NCBI GenBank assembly: GCA_963805645.1
Contig: CAWDVA010000007.1
Coordinates: 496,001-560,000, forward strand
Source: CAVXEH01 sp963805645
Lineage (GTDB): Bacteria; Chloroflexota; Limnocylindria; QHBO01
Length of the DNA stretch: 64,000 nt
Reading direction: 5' to 3'
The notes under the pieces were generated by a model. That model ran no database searches. It was given only the letters and a program-made list of their open reading frames with translations, and had not been told where the DNA came from. Every line of letters begins with the position of its first letter. Positions within the stretch are counted from its first letter, which is position 1. The translations under genes were made by a program, and so were the position numbers. Positions 6,937-13,866 of this stretch are shown here, one piece after another.

Positions 6937-7787
6937 CGATGCTGCCCGACACCCGAGACCTGCTGATCGAGGCCGTCACCCGCGAGGTGCTCACGGCCCT
7001 TTCAACCGGCGACACGTGCAGCGAGTGCGGCGGCTCGTGCGCCGCACACTCGCCAGACAAGGTCCGCGACGTCGTGACTAACGGCGCCTCGCGGATCGCC
7101 TACCACGGCCGGGGCGGCGACGTGCCGCAGGACCTGGCCCCGTACATCGATCACACGCTGCTCAGGCCCGACGCAACGGCCGCGGACATCGACCAGCTGT
7201 GCGACGAGGCGATCGAGCACCGGTTCGCAGCCGTGTGCATCAACCCGACCTGGGTGCGGCGAGCAGCGGACCGGGTCCGGGGCACAGGGGTGGCGGTCGC
7301 CTCGGTGATCGGCTTTCCGTTCGGCGCCGCGACGAGCGAGGTCAAGGCGATGGAGGCCCGCCGGGCGATCCGCGACGGCGCCCGCGAGATCGACATGGTC
7401 ATCAACATCGGAGCCCTCAAGAGCGGCATGCGGGACGCCGTCCGCGAGGACATCGCGAAGGTCTCGGATGCGTGCCATGAGGGGGGAACCCTCAATAAGG
7501 TGATCATCGAGGCCGCCCTCCTCACCGACGAGGAGAAGGTCGTTGCCTGCATCCTCGCGAAGGAGGCGAAGGCCGACTACGTCAAGACCTCGACGGGCTA
7601 CGCCTCGGGCGGCGCCACGGTGTTCGACGTCGCGCTGATGCGCGAGACCGTCGGGCCTCGCTTGGGCGTCAAGGCCGCGGGCGGCATCCGGACCGCAGAG
7701 GACGTCCAGGACATGATCGCTGCCGGCGCGACCCGGATCGGGGCATCGGCCGGCGTGAAGATCGTCACAGGAGAGGGAAACGCGTGA
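6933..7787 (+). CDS. deoC: Deoxyribose-phosphate aldolase with BMC-targeting helix and Cys-rich linker
   Basis: The 284-residue protein has a class I aldolase barrel (about 68-280). It contains the Schiff-base lysine K218 in YVKTSTGY, the second lysine K247 in VKAAGGIRT, and D154 in REIDMV. DeoC cleaves 2-deoxyribose-5-phosphate to glyceraldehyde-3-phosphate and acetaldehyde. The first 66 residues are extra: an amphipathic helix (DLLIEAVTREVLTAL, 9-23) of encapsulation-peptide type, then C29-x2-C32-x3-C36 with H39, and a short helix DKVRDVVTNGASRI. The cysteine cluster could bind a metal. A GGAGGAG site precedes ATG 6933. It overlaps rpiB and the first BMC-T gene, so acetaldehyde is probably made inside the shell and passed to the aldehyde dehydrogenase. 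Confidence 0.93.
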   Translation: MTMLPDTRDLLIEAVTREVLTALSTGDTCSECGGSCAAHSPDKVRDVVTNGASRIAYHGRGGDVPQDLAPYIDHTLLRPDATAADIDQLCDEAIEHRFAAVCINPTWVRRAADRVRGTGVAVASVIGFPFGAATSEVKAMEARRAIRDGAREIDMVINIGALKSGMRDAVREDIAKVSDACHEGGTLNKVIIEAALLTDEEKVVACILAKEAKADYVKTSTGYASGGATVFDVALMRETVGPRLGVKAAGGIRTAEDVQDMIAAGATRIGASAGVKIVTGEGNA

Positions 7788-8413
7788 GCAATATCGACCT
7801 TCGCGCCTACGTCTTCCTCGACAGCCTCCAGGCGCAGTACGCCGCGTTCCTGGGCACCGTCGCACAGGGCTTCCTGCCGCTGGCGGGCGACGCATCGCTC
7901 TCGGTCGAGGTGTCGCCCGGCATCGAGATCAACCGCCTGACCGACATCGCCCTCAAGGCGACGACGGTCAAGCCCGGAATGCAGATCATCGAGCGCTACT
8001 ACGGGATGCTCGAGATCCACTCTCCCGCGCAGGCGGAGGTACGGGCGGCCGGCGCGGCGATCCTGCGCGAGATCGGTCTCGAGGAGACCGATCGACTCAA
8101 GCCGCGCGTGCTATCGAGCCAGATCATTCGGCGGATCGACGACCACCAGGCCCAGCTCGTCAACCGGACGCGCCACGGCCAGATGCTGATCCCCGGCCAG
8201 ACGCTGTACGTGCTGGAGCTGGAGCCGGCGGCCTACGCGACGCTGGCCGCAAACGAGGCCGAGAAAGCGGCCCACATCAACATCCTCGAGGTCCGGGCGT
8301 TCGGCTCCATGGGCCGGGTCTACCTGGGTGGCGAGGAAAGGGACATCGACGTCGGTTGGCGCGCAGCCCTGTCGGCGATCGAGGGACTCGAGGGTCGCGA
8401 GGCGAAGGCCTAG
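7784..8413 (+). CDS. BMC-T shell protein, CsoS1D/CcmP-like permuted tandem-domain type
   Basis: The 209-residue shell protein contains two fused, permuted BMC domains (about 5-105 and 106-205). Typical segments are YVFLDSLQ, LTDIALKA, RLKPRVLSSQII and NEAEKAAHINILEVRAFG. It resembles CsoS1D, CcmP and the Haliangium BMC-T proteins, trimers that can stack face to face around a large gated pore. The gate residues Glu-Arg of that group are present as E70-R71 (MQIIERYYG). It would form pseudohexameric tiles carrying bulky substrates or cofactors across the shell. The GTG start overlaps the deoC stop (GTGA). Confidence 0.9.
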   Translation: MSNIDLRAYVFLDSLQAQYAAFLGTVAQGFLPLAGDASLSVEVSPGIEINRLTDIALKATTVKPGMQIIERYYGMLEIHSPAQAEVRAAGAAILREIGLEETDRLKPRVLSSQIIRRIDDHQAQLVNRTRHGQMLIPGQTLYVLELEPAAYATLAANEAEKAAHINILEVRAFGSMGRVYLGGEERDIDVGWRAALSAIEGLEGREAKA

Positions 8414-8454
8414 CCCTCCAACGACAGGGGTTCGAAGAGGCGAAGGAGAGATCA

Positions 8455-8763
8455 ATGGCTGAAGCGCTTGGGATGATCGAGACCCGCGGGTTCGCCGCGA
8501 TGGTCGAGGCTGCCGACGCGATGGTGAAGGCGGCCAAGGTGGAGCTCGTCTCCTACGAGAAGATCGGCGGCGGCTACGTGACCGCGGTCATTCGCGGCGA
8601 CGTGGCGGCCGTGAAGGCGGCCGTCGAGGCGGGCTCACGCACCGCCACCAAGGTCGGCGAAGTGGTGGCCACGCACGTCATCGCGCGCCCGCACACCAAC
8701 GTGGATATCGCTCTGCCACTCGGCCGCGCGGATGAGGCCCGCGGCGAGACCGGCGCGGACTGA
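8455..8763 (+). CDS. BMC-H hexameric shell protein
   Basis: The 102-residue protein is a canonical single-domain (Pfam00936-type) shell protein. It opens MAEALGMIETRGFAAMVEAADAM, written here in two parts: MAEALGMIETRG and FAAMVEAADAM. It has the pore loop EKIGGGYVT (K36-IGGG) and VKAAVEAG, with a short polar C-terminal tail. It makes the hexamers that form most shell facets; the glycine-lined pore suits small polar metabolites. It is the only BMC-H in the locus. ATG 8455 follows a strong AAGGAGA site, the best ribosome-binding site in the operon, as expected for the most abundant shell part. A strong hairpin follows in the next intergenic gap. Confidence 0.95.
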   Translation: MAEALGMIETRGFAAMVEAADAMVKAAKVELVSYEKIGGGYVTAVIRGDVAAVKAAVEAGSRTATKVGEVVATHVIARPHTNVDIALPLGRADEARGETGAD

Positions 8764-8774
8764 CGATCCAAGCC

Positions 8775-8806
8775 GGGTCGCGACCGCCTCGCGGCGGCCG
8801 CGACCC
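8775..8806 (+). promoter_or_regulatory. Strong intercistronic hairpin between hexamer and pentamer genes
   Basis: In the 58-nt gap between BMC-H and the first BMC-P gene, arms GGGTCGCG (8775-8782) and CGCGACCC (8799-8806) pair, and inside them CCGCC (8784-8788) pairs with GGCGG (8793-8797) around a 4-nt loop. The result is a 13-bp stem with one A-C mismatch. No T-run follows, so it is not a classic terminator; the GGAGGA site of the next gene begins 5 nt later. It may act as an mRNA stabiliser, a processing site or a partial attenuator that lowers pentamer synthesis relative to hexamer. Confidence 0.5.
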
Positions 8807-8821
8807 GCATCGGAGGAAGCC

Positions 8822-9109
8822 ATGCTCCTTGGACGAGTGGCCGGGACGGTTGTCTCCAGCCGCAAGGAACCATTGATCGAGGGCTGGAAGCTGCTCCTCG
8901 TACGCCAGCTCGACGCCGACAACCACGACGCCGGCGGCTACGTCGTCGCCGCTGACGCGGTCGGCGCCGGCGTGGGCGAAGTCGTCCTCTATGCAAGCGG
9001 CAGCTCGGCCCGCCAGACCGAGATCACCCGGGACCGACCGTGCGATGCCGTCATCATGGCGATCGTCGACACCTGGGAGATCGGCGGTCGCGACGTGTAC
9101 AGGAAGTAA
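8822..9109 (+). CDS. BMC-P pentameric shell (vertex) protein 1
   Basis: The 95-residue protein belongs to the EutN/CcmL family. It begins MLLGRVAGTVVSSRKEP, has the family patterns GWKLLLVRQLD, GAGVGEVVLYASGSSAR and a C-terminal VDTWEIGG. Such proteins form pentamers that close the twelve vertices of the shell. A GGAGGA site precedes ATG 8822. It sits between the BMC-H gene and the aldehyde dehydrogenase. Two further BMC-P genes close the operon; this copy is the closest to the family consensus. Confidence 0.94.
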   Translation: MLLGRVAGTVVSSRKEPLIEGWKLLLVRQLDADNHDAGGYVVAADAVGAGVGEVVLYASGSSARQTEITRDRPCDAVIMAIVDTWEIGGRDVYRK

Positions 9110-9111
9110 CC

Positions 9112-10575
9112 ATGAGCGACCTGTCGGAGCGTGAGATCGCCGACATCATCGAGCGCGTCCACCGGCGGATCGAGGCCGCCTCGGGGAGTCGGGCAGGCAC
9201 GGCCCTGCGTGCCGAGGCGGAGCTTGCCGCCGCGTCGACCGTCGAGCTGGGAGACGGGATCCACGCCACCATCGACCAAGCGGTCGCAGCGGCCGGGGAG
9301 GCCTTTCGGACGTTCGGCTCGATGGGCCTCGACGGTCGCCGCGTCATCATCGAGGCCGTCCGTCAGTCGATGCTCGACCACGCCGAGCAGCTGGCTCGGA
9401 TGGCCCACCAGGAGACGCACCTCGGGCGGTACGAGGACAAGGTCATCAAGAACCGCCTGGTCACGACCAAGGCCGTCGGGCCCGAGGACCTCGAGGTCGA
9501 GGCGGTGACCGGCAGCTTGGGGATGATGGTCACGGAGTTCGCGCCGTTCGGCGTCGTGGCGGCGATCACGCCCGTCACGAACCCGACCTCGACGGTCATC
9601 AACAACACCATCAGCATCGTGTCGGCCGGCAATGCGGTCGTATTCAACGCGCACCCGAACGCGAAGCGCTGCTCGGCCGAGACCATCCGGCTCATCAATC
9701 GCGCCATCGTCGGCGCCGGCGGCCCGCCTGACCTGGTCACGGCCATCGGCGAGCCCACGATCGACAGCGCCCGGGCGCTGATGGGTCACCCAGACGTCCG
9801 CCTCCTGCTGGTCACCGGCGGTCCCGCCGTCGTGCGAGAGGCGCTCAGGACGGACAAGCGCGCGGTCACCGCCGGGCCGGGCAATCCACCGGCGGTCGTC
9901 GACCAGACAGCCGACGTCGAGCGCGCCGGGCGAGACATCGTCAGCGGCGCGAGCTTCGACAACAACATCATCTGCACCGACGAGAAGGTCGTGCTCGTCG
10001 TCGAGTCGGTCGCCGACCGCCTCCTCCGGGCGATGAGTCAGCACGGCGCCTACCTGCTCAAGGAGCACGAGATCCGACGCCTCGAGCGGGTGATCTTCCG
10101 CGAGCTGGGAGCGCCGGGTAAGCCGGGCGTCATCAACCCCGCCTGGATCGGCCGGGACGCCGCGAAGATCCTGGCCGAGATCGGGGTGCAGGTCGAGCCG
10201 GAGCCGAGGCTGCTGGTCGCGGAAGTGCCGCGCGACCATAGCCTCGTGTGGACCGAGCAGATGATGCCGGTCCTGCCGGTCGTGCGGGTCGAGACGGTCG
10301 ACAAGGCGATCGAGCTCGCCGTGCGCGTCGAGCATGGTTTCCGCCATACGGCCTCGATCCACTCGACGAATGTTGAGACGATCACCCGGATGGCCCGGGC
10401 GATGAACTGCAGCATCTTCGTCGCCAACGCACCAAACTACGCGGGCCTCGGCGAAGGCGGCGAGGGGTTCTCCTCGTTCTCGATCGCCTCCCCCACCGGC
10501 GACGGCCTCACCCGGCCGCGCACGTTCTCGCGCGAGCGGCGGATCACCGTCGTCGGCGCGCTGCGGATCGTCTGA
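9112..10575 (+). CDS. pduP: CoA-acylating aldehyde dehydrogenase (PduP/EutE type)
   Basis: The 487-residue enzyme belongs to the BMC-linked acylating ALDH family, which oxidises an aldehyde with NAD+ and CoA to acyl-CoA. Visible motifs are FGVVAAITPVTNPTS, VTGGPAVV, TAGPGNPP, the catalytic cysteine C288 in FDNNIICTDEK, and a late NAPNYAGLGEGGEGF. A short amphipathic N-terminal helix (SEREIADIIERVHRRIEA, 5-22) and a linker precede the core, as in PduP, and probably direct it into the shell. The expected substrate is acetaldehyde from DeoC. It starts 2 nt after the BMC-P gene. No phosphotransacylase or alcohol dehydrogenase is encoded beside it. Confidence 0.92.
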   Translation: MSDLSEREIADIIERVHRRIEAASGSRAGTALRAEAELAAASTVELGDGIHATIDQAVAAAGEAFRTFGSMGLDGRRVIIEAVRQSMLDHAEQLARMAHQETHLGRYEDKVIKNRLVTTKAVGPEDLEVEAVTGSLGMMVTEFAPFGVVAAITPVTNPTSTVINNTISIVSAGNAVVFNAHPNAKRCSAETIRLINRAIVGAGGPPDLVTAIGEPTIDSARALMGHPDVRLLLVTGGPAVVREALRTDKRAVTAGPGNPPAVVDQTADVERAGRDIVSGASFDNNIICTDEKVVLVVESVADRLLRAMSQHGAYLLKEHEIRRLERVIFRELGAPGKPGVINPAWIGRDAAKILAEIGVQVEPEPRLLVAEVPRDHSLVWTEQMMPVLPVVRVETVDKAIELAVRVEHGFRHTASIHSTNVETITRMARAMNCSIFVANAPNYAGLGEGGEGFSSFSIASPTGDGLTRPRTFSRERRITVVGALRIV

Positions 10576-10576
10576 C

Positions 10577-11188
10577 GTGCCGGGCCCGTCACCGATCGCG
10601 CCAGCGCTGGCCCTCATCGAGCTCGACTCGATCGCGATCGGGATCGAGGCCGGCGACGCCATGGCCAAGCGCTCCCCGATCGACGTCCTGTATGCCGGCA
10701 CCGTCCACCCGGGCAAGTACCTGGTCCTCGTCGGCGGCGCGGTGGCCGACGTCGAGGAAGCTCTCGAAGCGGGCCGCGCCGTTGGCGGCTCGTCGATCCT
10801 GGATACGGTGCTTCTCGCTGACATCCACCCGGACGTCGTGGCCGCGCTCCGCGGCGCGCGCCACACGGCGGCAACCGAGGCCCTGGGCGTCATCGAAACC
10901 GAGACGGTCGCCGCCATCATCGACGCGGCCGATGCCGGGGTGAAGGGTGCGCGCGCGCGGCTCCTGGAGCTGCGGCTCGCCGACGACATCGGCGGCAAGG
11001 CATACCTGCTGTTCGGCGGCCCGGTGGCGGACGTCGAGGCGGCCGTGGAGATCGGCCAGGCGGCGATCGCCACGCGGGATCGGGCGATCACCCGCGTGAT
11101 CCCACAGCTTCACGCCGAGATGCGCGCCAATCTCGAGGCGGACGCCCGCTTCCGGGAGCGCCTCGGCAGCGGGCGAGAGGCATCCTGA
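10577..11188 (+). CDS. BMC-T shell protein, PduT/PduB-like tandem-domain type
   Basis: The 203-residue protein contains two unpermuted BMC domains in tandem: first about 10-95 (ALALIELDSIAIGIEAGDAM) and second about 100-185 (ALGVIETETVAAIIDAADAG). A charged C-terminal helix of about 20 residues follows. Trimers of such proteins replace hexamers in the facet. There is no cysteine at the pore, so the Fe-S cluster of PduT is not expected. It differs clearly from the CsoS1D-like BMC-T at 7784, giving the shell two kinds of trimer. The GTG start lies 1 nt after the aldehyde dehydrogenase stop, and the next gene follows after 1 nt. Confidence 0.9.
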   Translation: MPGPSPIAPALALIELDSIAIGIEAGDAMAKRSPIDVLYAGTVHPGKYLVLVGGAVADVEEALEAGRAVGGSSILDTVLLADIHPDVVAALRGARHTAATEALGVIETETVAAIIDAADAGVKGARARLLELRLADDIGGKAYLLFGGPVADVEAAVEIGQAAIATRDRAITRVIPQLHAEMRANLEADARFRERLGSGREAS

Positions 11189-11189
11189 C

Positions 11190-11495
11190 GTGCAGCTGGC
11201 GCGGGTGATCGGGACGGTCGTCGCCACGCAGAAGGCCGCTGGCCTCGAGGGTGCCCGCCTCCTGCTGGTCCAGCCGCTGCGTCGGTCCGGGGCGCCTTCC
11301 GGCACGCCGGTCGTCGCCGCCGACGCCACCCAGATGGCGGGACCCGGCGAGCTGGTCTACGTCGTAGCCGCTCGCGAGGCCGCCCTGGCCATGCCGGAGC
11401 CGTTCGTGCCGGTCGACCACGCGATCGTGGGCATCGTGGACGAGGTTGCGGCGGCCGACTCGCCCGGGCCAGCCCGGTGGGAGCGCCCGTCGTGA
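11190..11495 (+). CDS. BMC-P pentameric shell protein 2
   Basis: The 101-residue EutN/CcmL-type protein begins MQLARVIGTVVATQKA and ends its core with VDHAIVGIVDEV. The middle loop is more divergent than in the copy at 8822 (GPGELVYVVAAREAAL in place of GAGVGEVVLYASGSSAR). The GTG start has no strong ribosome-binding site, so low translation is likely, consistent with vertex stoichiometry. Its stop overlaps the next BMC-P gene (GTGA). Multiple pentamer paralogues are common in this class of locus. Confidence 0.9.
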   Translation: MQLARVIGTVVATQKAAGLEGARLLLVQPLRRSGAPSGTPVVAADATQMAGPGELVYVVAAREAALAMPEPFVPVDHAIVGIVDEVAAADSPGPARWERPS

Positions 11496-11875
11496 AGCTC
11501 GCGCGCGTGGCCGCCACGGTCGTCTCGACGATCAACGTCCCGATCTTCGACAACCGCAAGCTGCTCCTGTGCGACCTCGTGTCAGCCGATGGCACGCCGG
11601 CTGGCGGCTACCTGATCGCCGTGGACACGGTGGGGGCCGGCGTCGGCGAGACGGTGCTGCTCATGGACGAAGGGAATTCCGCGCGCCAGATCCTTGCAGC
11701 GCCGGACGCACCCGTGCGGACGGTGGTCGTTGGAATCGTCGATCACGTGGAGCTTGCGTCCCCGGGATCCGGGGCATCGCCTGGAGCTCCGGCATCGGCG
11801 AACAGGACGACGAAGGGCCCGGCCGCTCGACGGCCGAGACGCTCGCGAGGTCATGGCGTCCAAGGCGCACAATGA
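11492..11875 (+). CDS. BMC-P pentameric shell protein 3, with extended C-terminus
   Basis: The 127-residue protein has a normal EutN/CcmL core of about 90 residues (VKLARVAATVVSTIN, GAGVGETVLLMDEGNSAR, VVGIVDHVEL). A tail of about 37 residues, rich in Pro, Ala, Ser and Arg, follows and is absent from the other two copies. The tail may be genuine or a read-through of degenerate sequence, since the family usually ends near residue 90. GTG 11492 was chosen over the GTG at 11477 because it overlaps the upstream stop (GTGA) and matches the usual start K-L-A-R-V. It is the last gene of the operon; the 156 bp after it hold no clear terminator. Confidence 0.85.
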   Translation: MKLARVAATVVSTINVPIFDNRKLLLCDLVSADGTPAGGYLIAVDTVGAGVGETVLLMDEGNSARQILAAPDAPVRTVVVGIVDHVELASPGSGASPGAPASANRTTKGPAARRPRRSRGHGVQGAQ

Positions 11876-12031
11876 GCGTCCGAGCGTCCATCCGCAGATC
11901 CCTGGGAACCGAGCCGGCGACCGCCTGGAGTGCCAAGAGCGCCGCGGCCAGCTCCCGATAATCGGCGGCGATATGAAGCTCACCCCGAAGGGGGAGAGCC
12001 GCCCCGCCCCGGCCTCGTGGGGGATCCATCC

Positions 12032-12646
12032 TCAGGCGCGGTGAACGCCCTCCAGGTCGAGGAGGTAGCGCTTGCGCTGCTGGCCACCGCCGTAGCCACC
12101 CAGCCCACCGGAGGCGGGCACGATGCGATGGCAGGGCACGACGATGGGGATGGGGTTGCCGTGGAGCGCGTTCCCCGCGGCCCGCGCCGCTCGGGGCGAG
12201 CCGGCCTCTGCAGCCACCTGGCCGTAGGTCACCACGGAGCCGAAGGGAACGCGCGCGGTCGCTTGCAGGATCCGGGTCGCGAAGCCGTGGACCAGCGCCC
12301 AGTCGAGGGGCAGGTCGAACCCATGGCGGCGCCCCGCGAAGTAGTCGTCCAGCTCGCGTCGGACGGTGTCCGTGCGCTCCGGAGCACGGAGAACACGAGG
12401 CGACACCTGCTCCGCCAGCTCCTCGAGCACACGGCCCTCCTCCTCACCGGGGTAGGCGATCCGCACCAGGCCGCGCGGCGTCACCGCCACCAGCAGGTCA
12501 CCGAGCGGCGAGTCGAGGGACGCATAGGCGACGTCGAGCAGGCCGGCCGCCGCCGCCCGCTCCCGCAGCGCCGCGGCGAGGCGATCGGCATCCAGCCGGT
12601 GGGCATCGGCAGGCGCTCGTGCGAGTCGTCGTTCCAGGTCGCTCAT
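12032..12646 (-). CDS. ogt: Methylated-DNA--protein-cysteine methyltransferase
   Basis: The 204-residue protein repairs O6-alkylguanine by suicidal transfer to a cysteine. The C-terminal DNA-binding domain shows VPFGSVVTYGQVA, a wing RAAGNALHGNPIPIVV and the acceptor site PCHR (C172), then GLGGYGGG. The N-terminal 110 residues form the ribonuclease-H-like domain. Its start overlaps the stop of an ECF sigma factor gene by 4 bp (ATGA), so the two are translated together. This pairing suggests that the sigma factor controls an alkylation or general stress response. Confidence 0.93.
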   Translation of the reverse strand: MSDLERRLARAPADAHRLDADRLAAALRERAAAAGLLDVAYASLDSPLGDLLVAVTPRGLVRIAYPGEEEGRVLEELAEQVSPRVLRAPERTDTVRRELDDYFAGRRHGFDLPLDWALVHGFATRILQATARVPFGSVVTYGQVAAEAGSPRAARAAGNALHGNPIPIVVPCHRIVPASGGLGGYGGGQQRKRYLLDLEGVHRA

Positions 12647-13137
12647 GCGGTCACCTCCCGTCGCAGGCGCTTCAGCCCTGCGGCCACGTTCTGTCGGGCT
12701 GCCTCCTCCGAGCAGCCGATGCGCTCGCCGATCTCGGCGTACGCCAGGTCGGAGACGAACCGATGGACCACGGCGGCCCGCTGCTTGGCGGGCAGGGCCC
12801 GAACCGCCGCCCACAGGGCGTCGTCGGCCGTCTCGTGCGGACCTGCCGAGGGCTCGGCCGCCCGGGCCGTCTCCAGCACCTCCGTCCTGTGGCGCGACCG
12901 GCGCCGCAGGTGATCCGTCGCCTTGTGCTGCGCGATGGTGTACAGCCAGGCGCGCAGGTTCGACGGGTCCCGCAGCCGCGGATAGGCGCGCAGCGCGGAG
13001 AGCAGCGTCTCCTGGAGGCAGTCCTCGGCATCGGTCGAACCAATCGAGGCCACGAGGAAGCGATGCAGCTCCGTGGCATGCGCGTCGACCAGGGTCTGAA
13101 AGGGCGGCAGTCGCACGTCAGGTGAAACGCGGGCCAC
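12643..13137 (-). CDS. ECF-type RNA polymerase sigma factor
   Basis: The 164-residue protein contains sigma region 2 (about 12-80; DAEDCLQETLLSAL and NLRAWLYTIAQHKATDHLRR). Region 4 follows (about 105-160; LPAKQRAAVVHRFVSDLAYAEIGERIGCSEEAARQNV), joined by a short Ala-rich linker. No membrane anti-sigma factor is encoded next to it; instead it is coupled to the alkyltransferase gene by an ATGA overlap. Control may therefore be transcriptional or by a distant partner. The ATG at 13137 is the only sensible start. Confidence 0.9.
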   Translation of the reverse strand: MARVSPDVRLPPFQTLVDAHATELHRFLVASIGSTDAEDCLQETLLSALRAYPRLRDPSNLRAWLYTIAQHKATDHLRRRSRHRTEVLETARAAEPSAGPHETADDALWAAVRALPAKQRAAVVHRFVSDLAYAEIGERIGCSEEAARQNVAAGLKRLRREVTA

Positions 13138-13157
13138 GTCTCATCCGTGAGATCCCG

Positions 13158-13862
13158 TCAGCCCGCCGCTCGCCGCACGATCGCCTCGTAGGCCGTGGCG
13201 TCGTCTGCACGCAGGGTCGGAATCCACTCCTCGCCCCTCTGGCTCCAATCGATCTCCAGCCCCGGGTTCTGCCCGTTCCAGCCGTCCGCGGTGAACAGGT
13301 GCGGCGAACCGGCGACGGCATCCGTCTTGGCGACGTCCCACTGCTCGAAGAGCCGACGGCGGGCCCGCCCGCTGTCGATGGCATCGGCAAGGCTGGCCAG
13401 GTCGACCCTGTCGCACTGCGAGGCGACCTCCAGGATCACGTGGCGCAGGCTGATGCAGCGACTGTCGCCCCAGAACGCGCGCCGCAGGCCGATGTCGAGC
13501 GCTTCGGATGCGGCCAGCGACTGCTCCTTGGCGGCCTGGACGGCCTCCATGGCCGGGAGCATCGTCACCGGCCAGGCCCAGTCGGCAGCGGACCAGCGCT
13601 GCCACCCCGCGCGCGGCGCCAACGCGGCGCAGAAGTCCAGCTCGGACTCGTACTCTGGGCGCGGCGTGGGCTGCGAGTTGAAGAGCTCCAGCGGAAAGGC
13701 CCGATGGTCGAACCGCACGGCATCCGCCAGGCGCAGGCGGCGGCGAGCATCGTGGAGCCGCCAGACCGCCACGTGTGCCCAGGGACAGCCGATATCGGAG
13801 TACACGACGACAGTCCCGGGAGCGACCTCGACCAGGGGCCTCGACGCGGATGCAGTCACCAT
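13158..13862 (-). CDS. DsbA/FrnE-like thioredoxin-fold protein with a single active-site cysteine
   Basis: The 234-residue protein has the DsbA-family layout: a thioredoxin-like strand and site at about 18-30 (VVVYSDIGCPWAHVAV), an inserted helical domain, and a late helix. In the active site the usual C-P-W-C is C-P-W-A, so the resolving cysteine is missing. Disulphide exchange by the normal mechanism is unlikely. It resembles FrnE and the 2-hydroxychromene-2-carboxylate isomerase/GST-kappa relatives, which can use glutathione or another thiol. No signal peptide is seen, so it is cytosolic. The gene is 20 bp upstream of the ECF sigma factor and 4 bp after the next small gene. Confidence 0.75.
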   Translation of the reverse strand: MVTASASRPLVEVAPGTVVVYSDIGCPWAHVAVWRLHDARRRLRLADAVRFDHRAFPLELFNSQPTPRPEYESELDFCAALAPRAGWQRWSAADWAWPVTMLPAMEAVQAAKEQSLAASEALDIGLRRAFWGDSRCISLRHVILEVASQCDRVDLASLADAIDSGRARRRLFEQWDVAKTDAVAGSPHLFTADGWNGQNPGLEIDWSQRGEEWIPTLRADDATAYEAIVRRAAG

Positions 13863-13866
13863 CGGC

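Noticed and set aside
11661..12029. Minus-strand open frame of 122 aa overlapping the end of the third BMC-P gene
   Set aside because: A part of the translation looks protein-like (ELAAALLALQAVAG), but third-position GC seems lower than in real genes here, there is no ribosome-binding site, and it overlaps a supported gene. Left out unless homologues are found.
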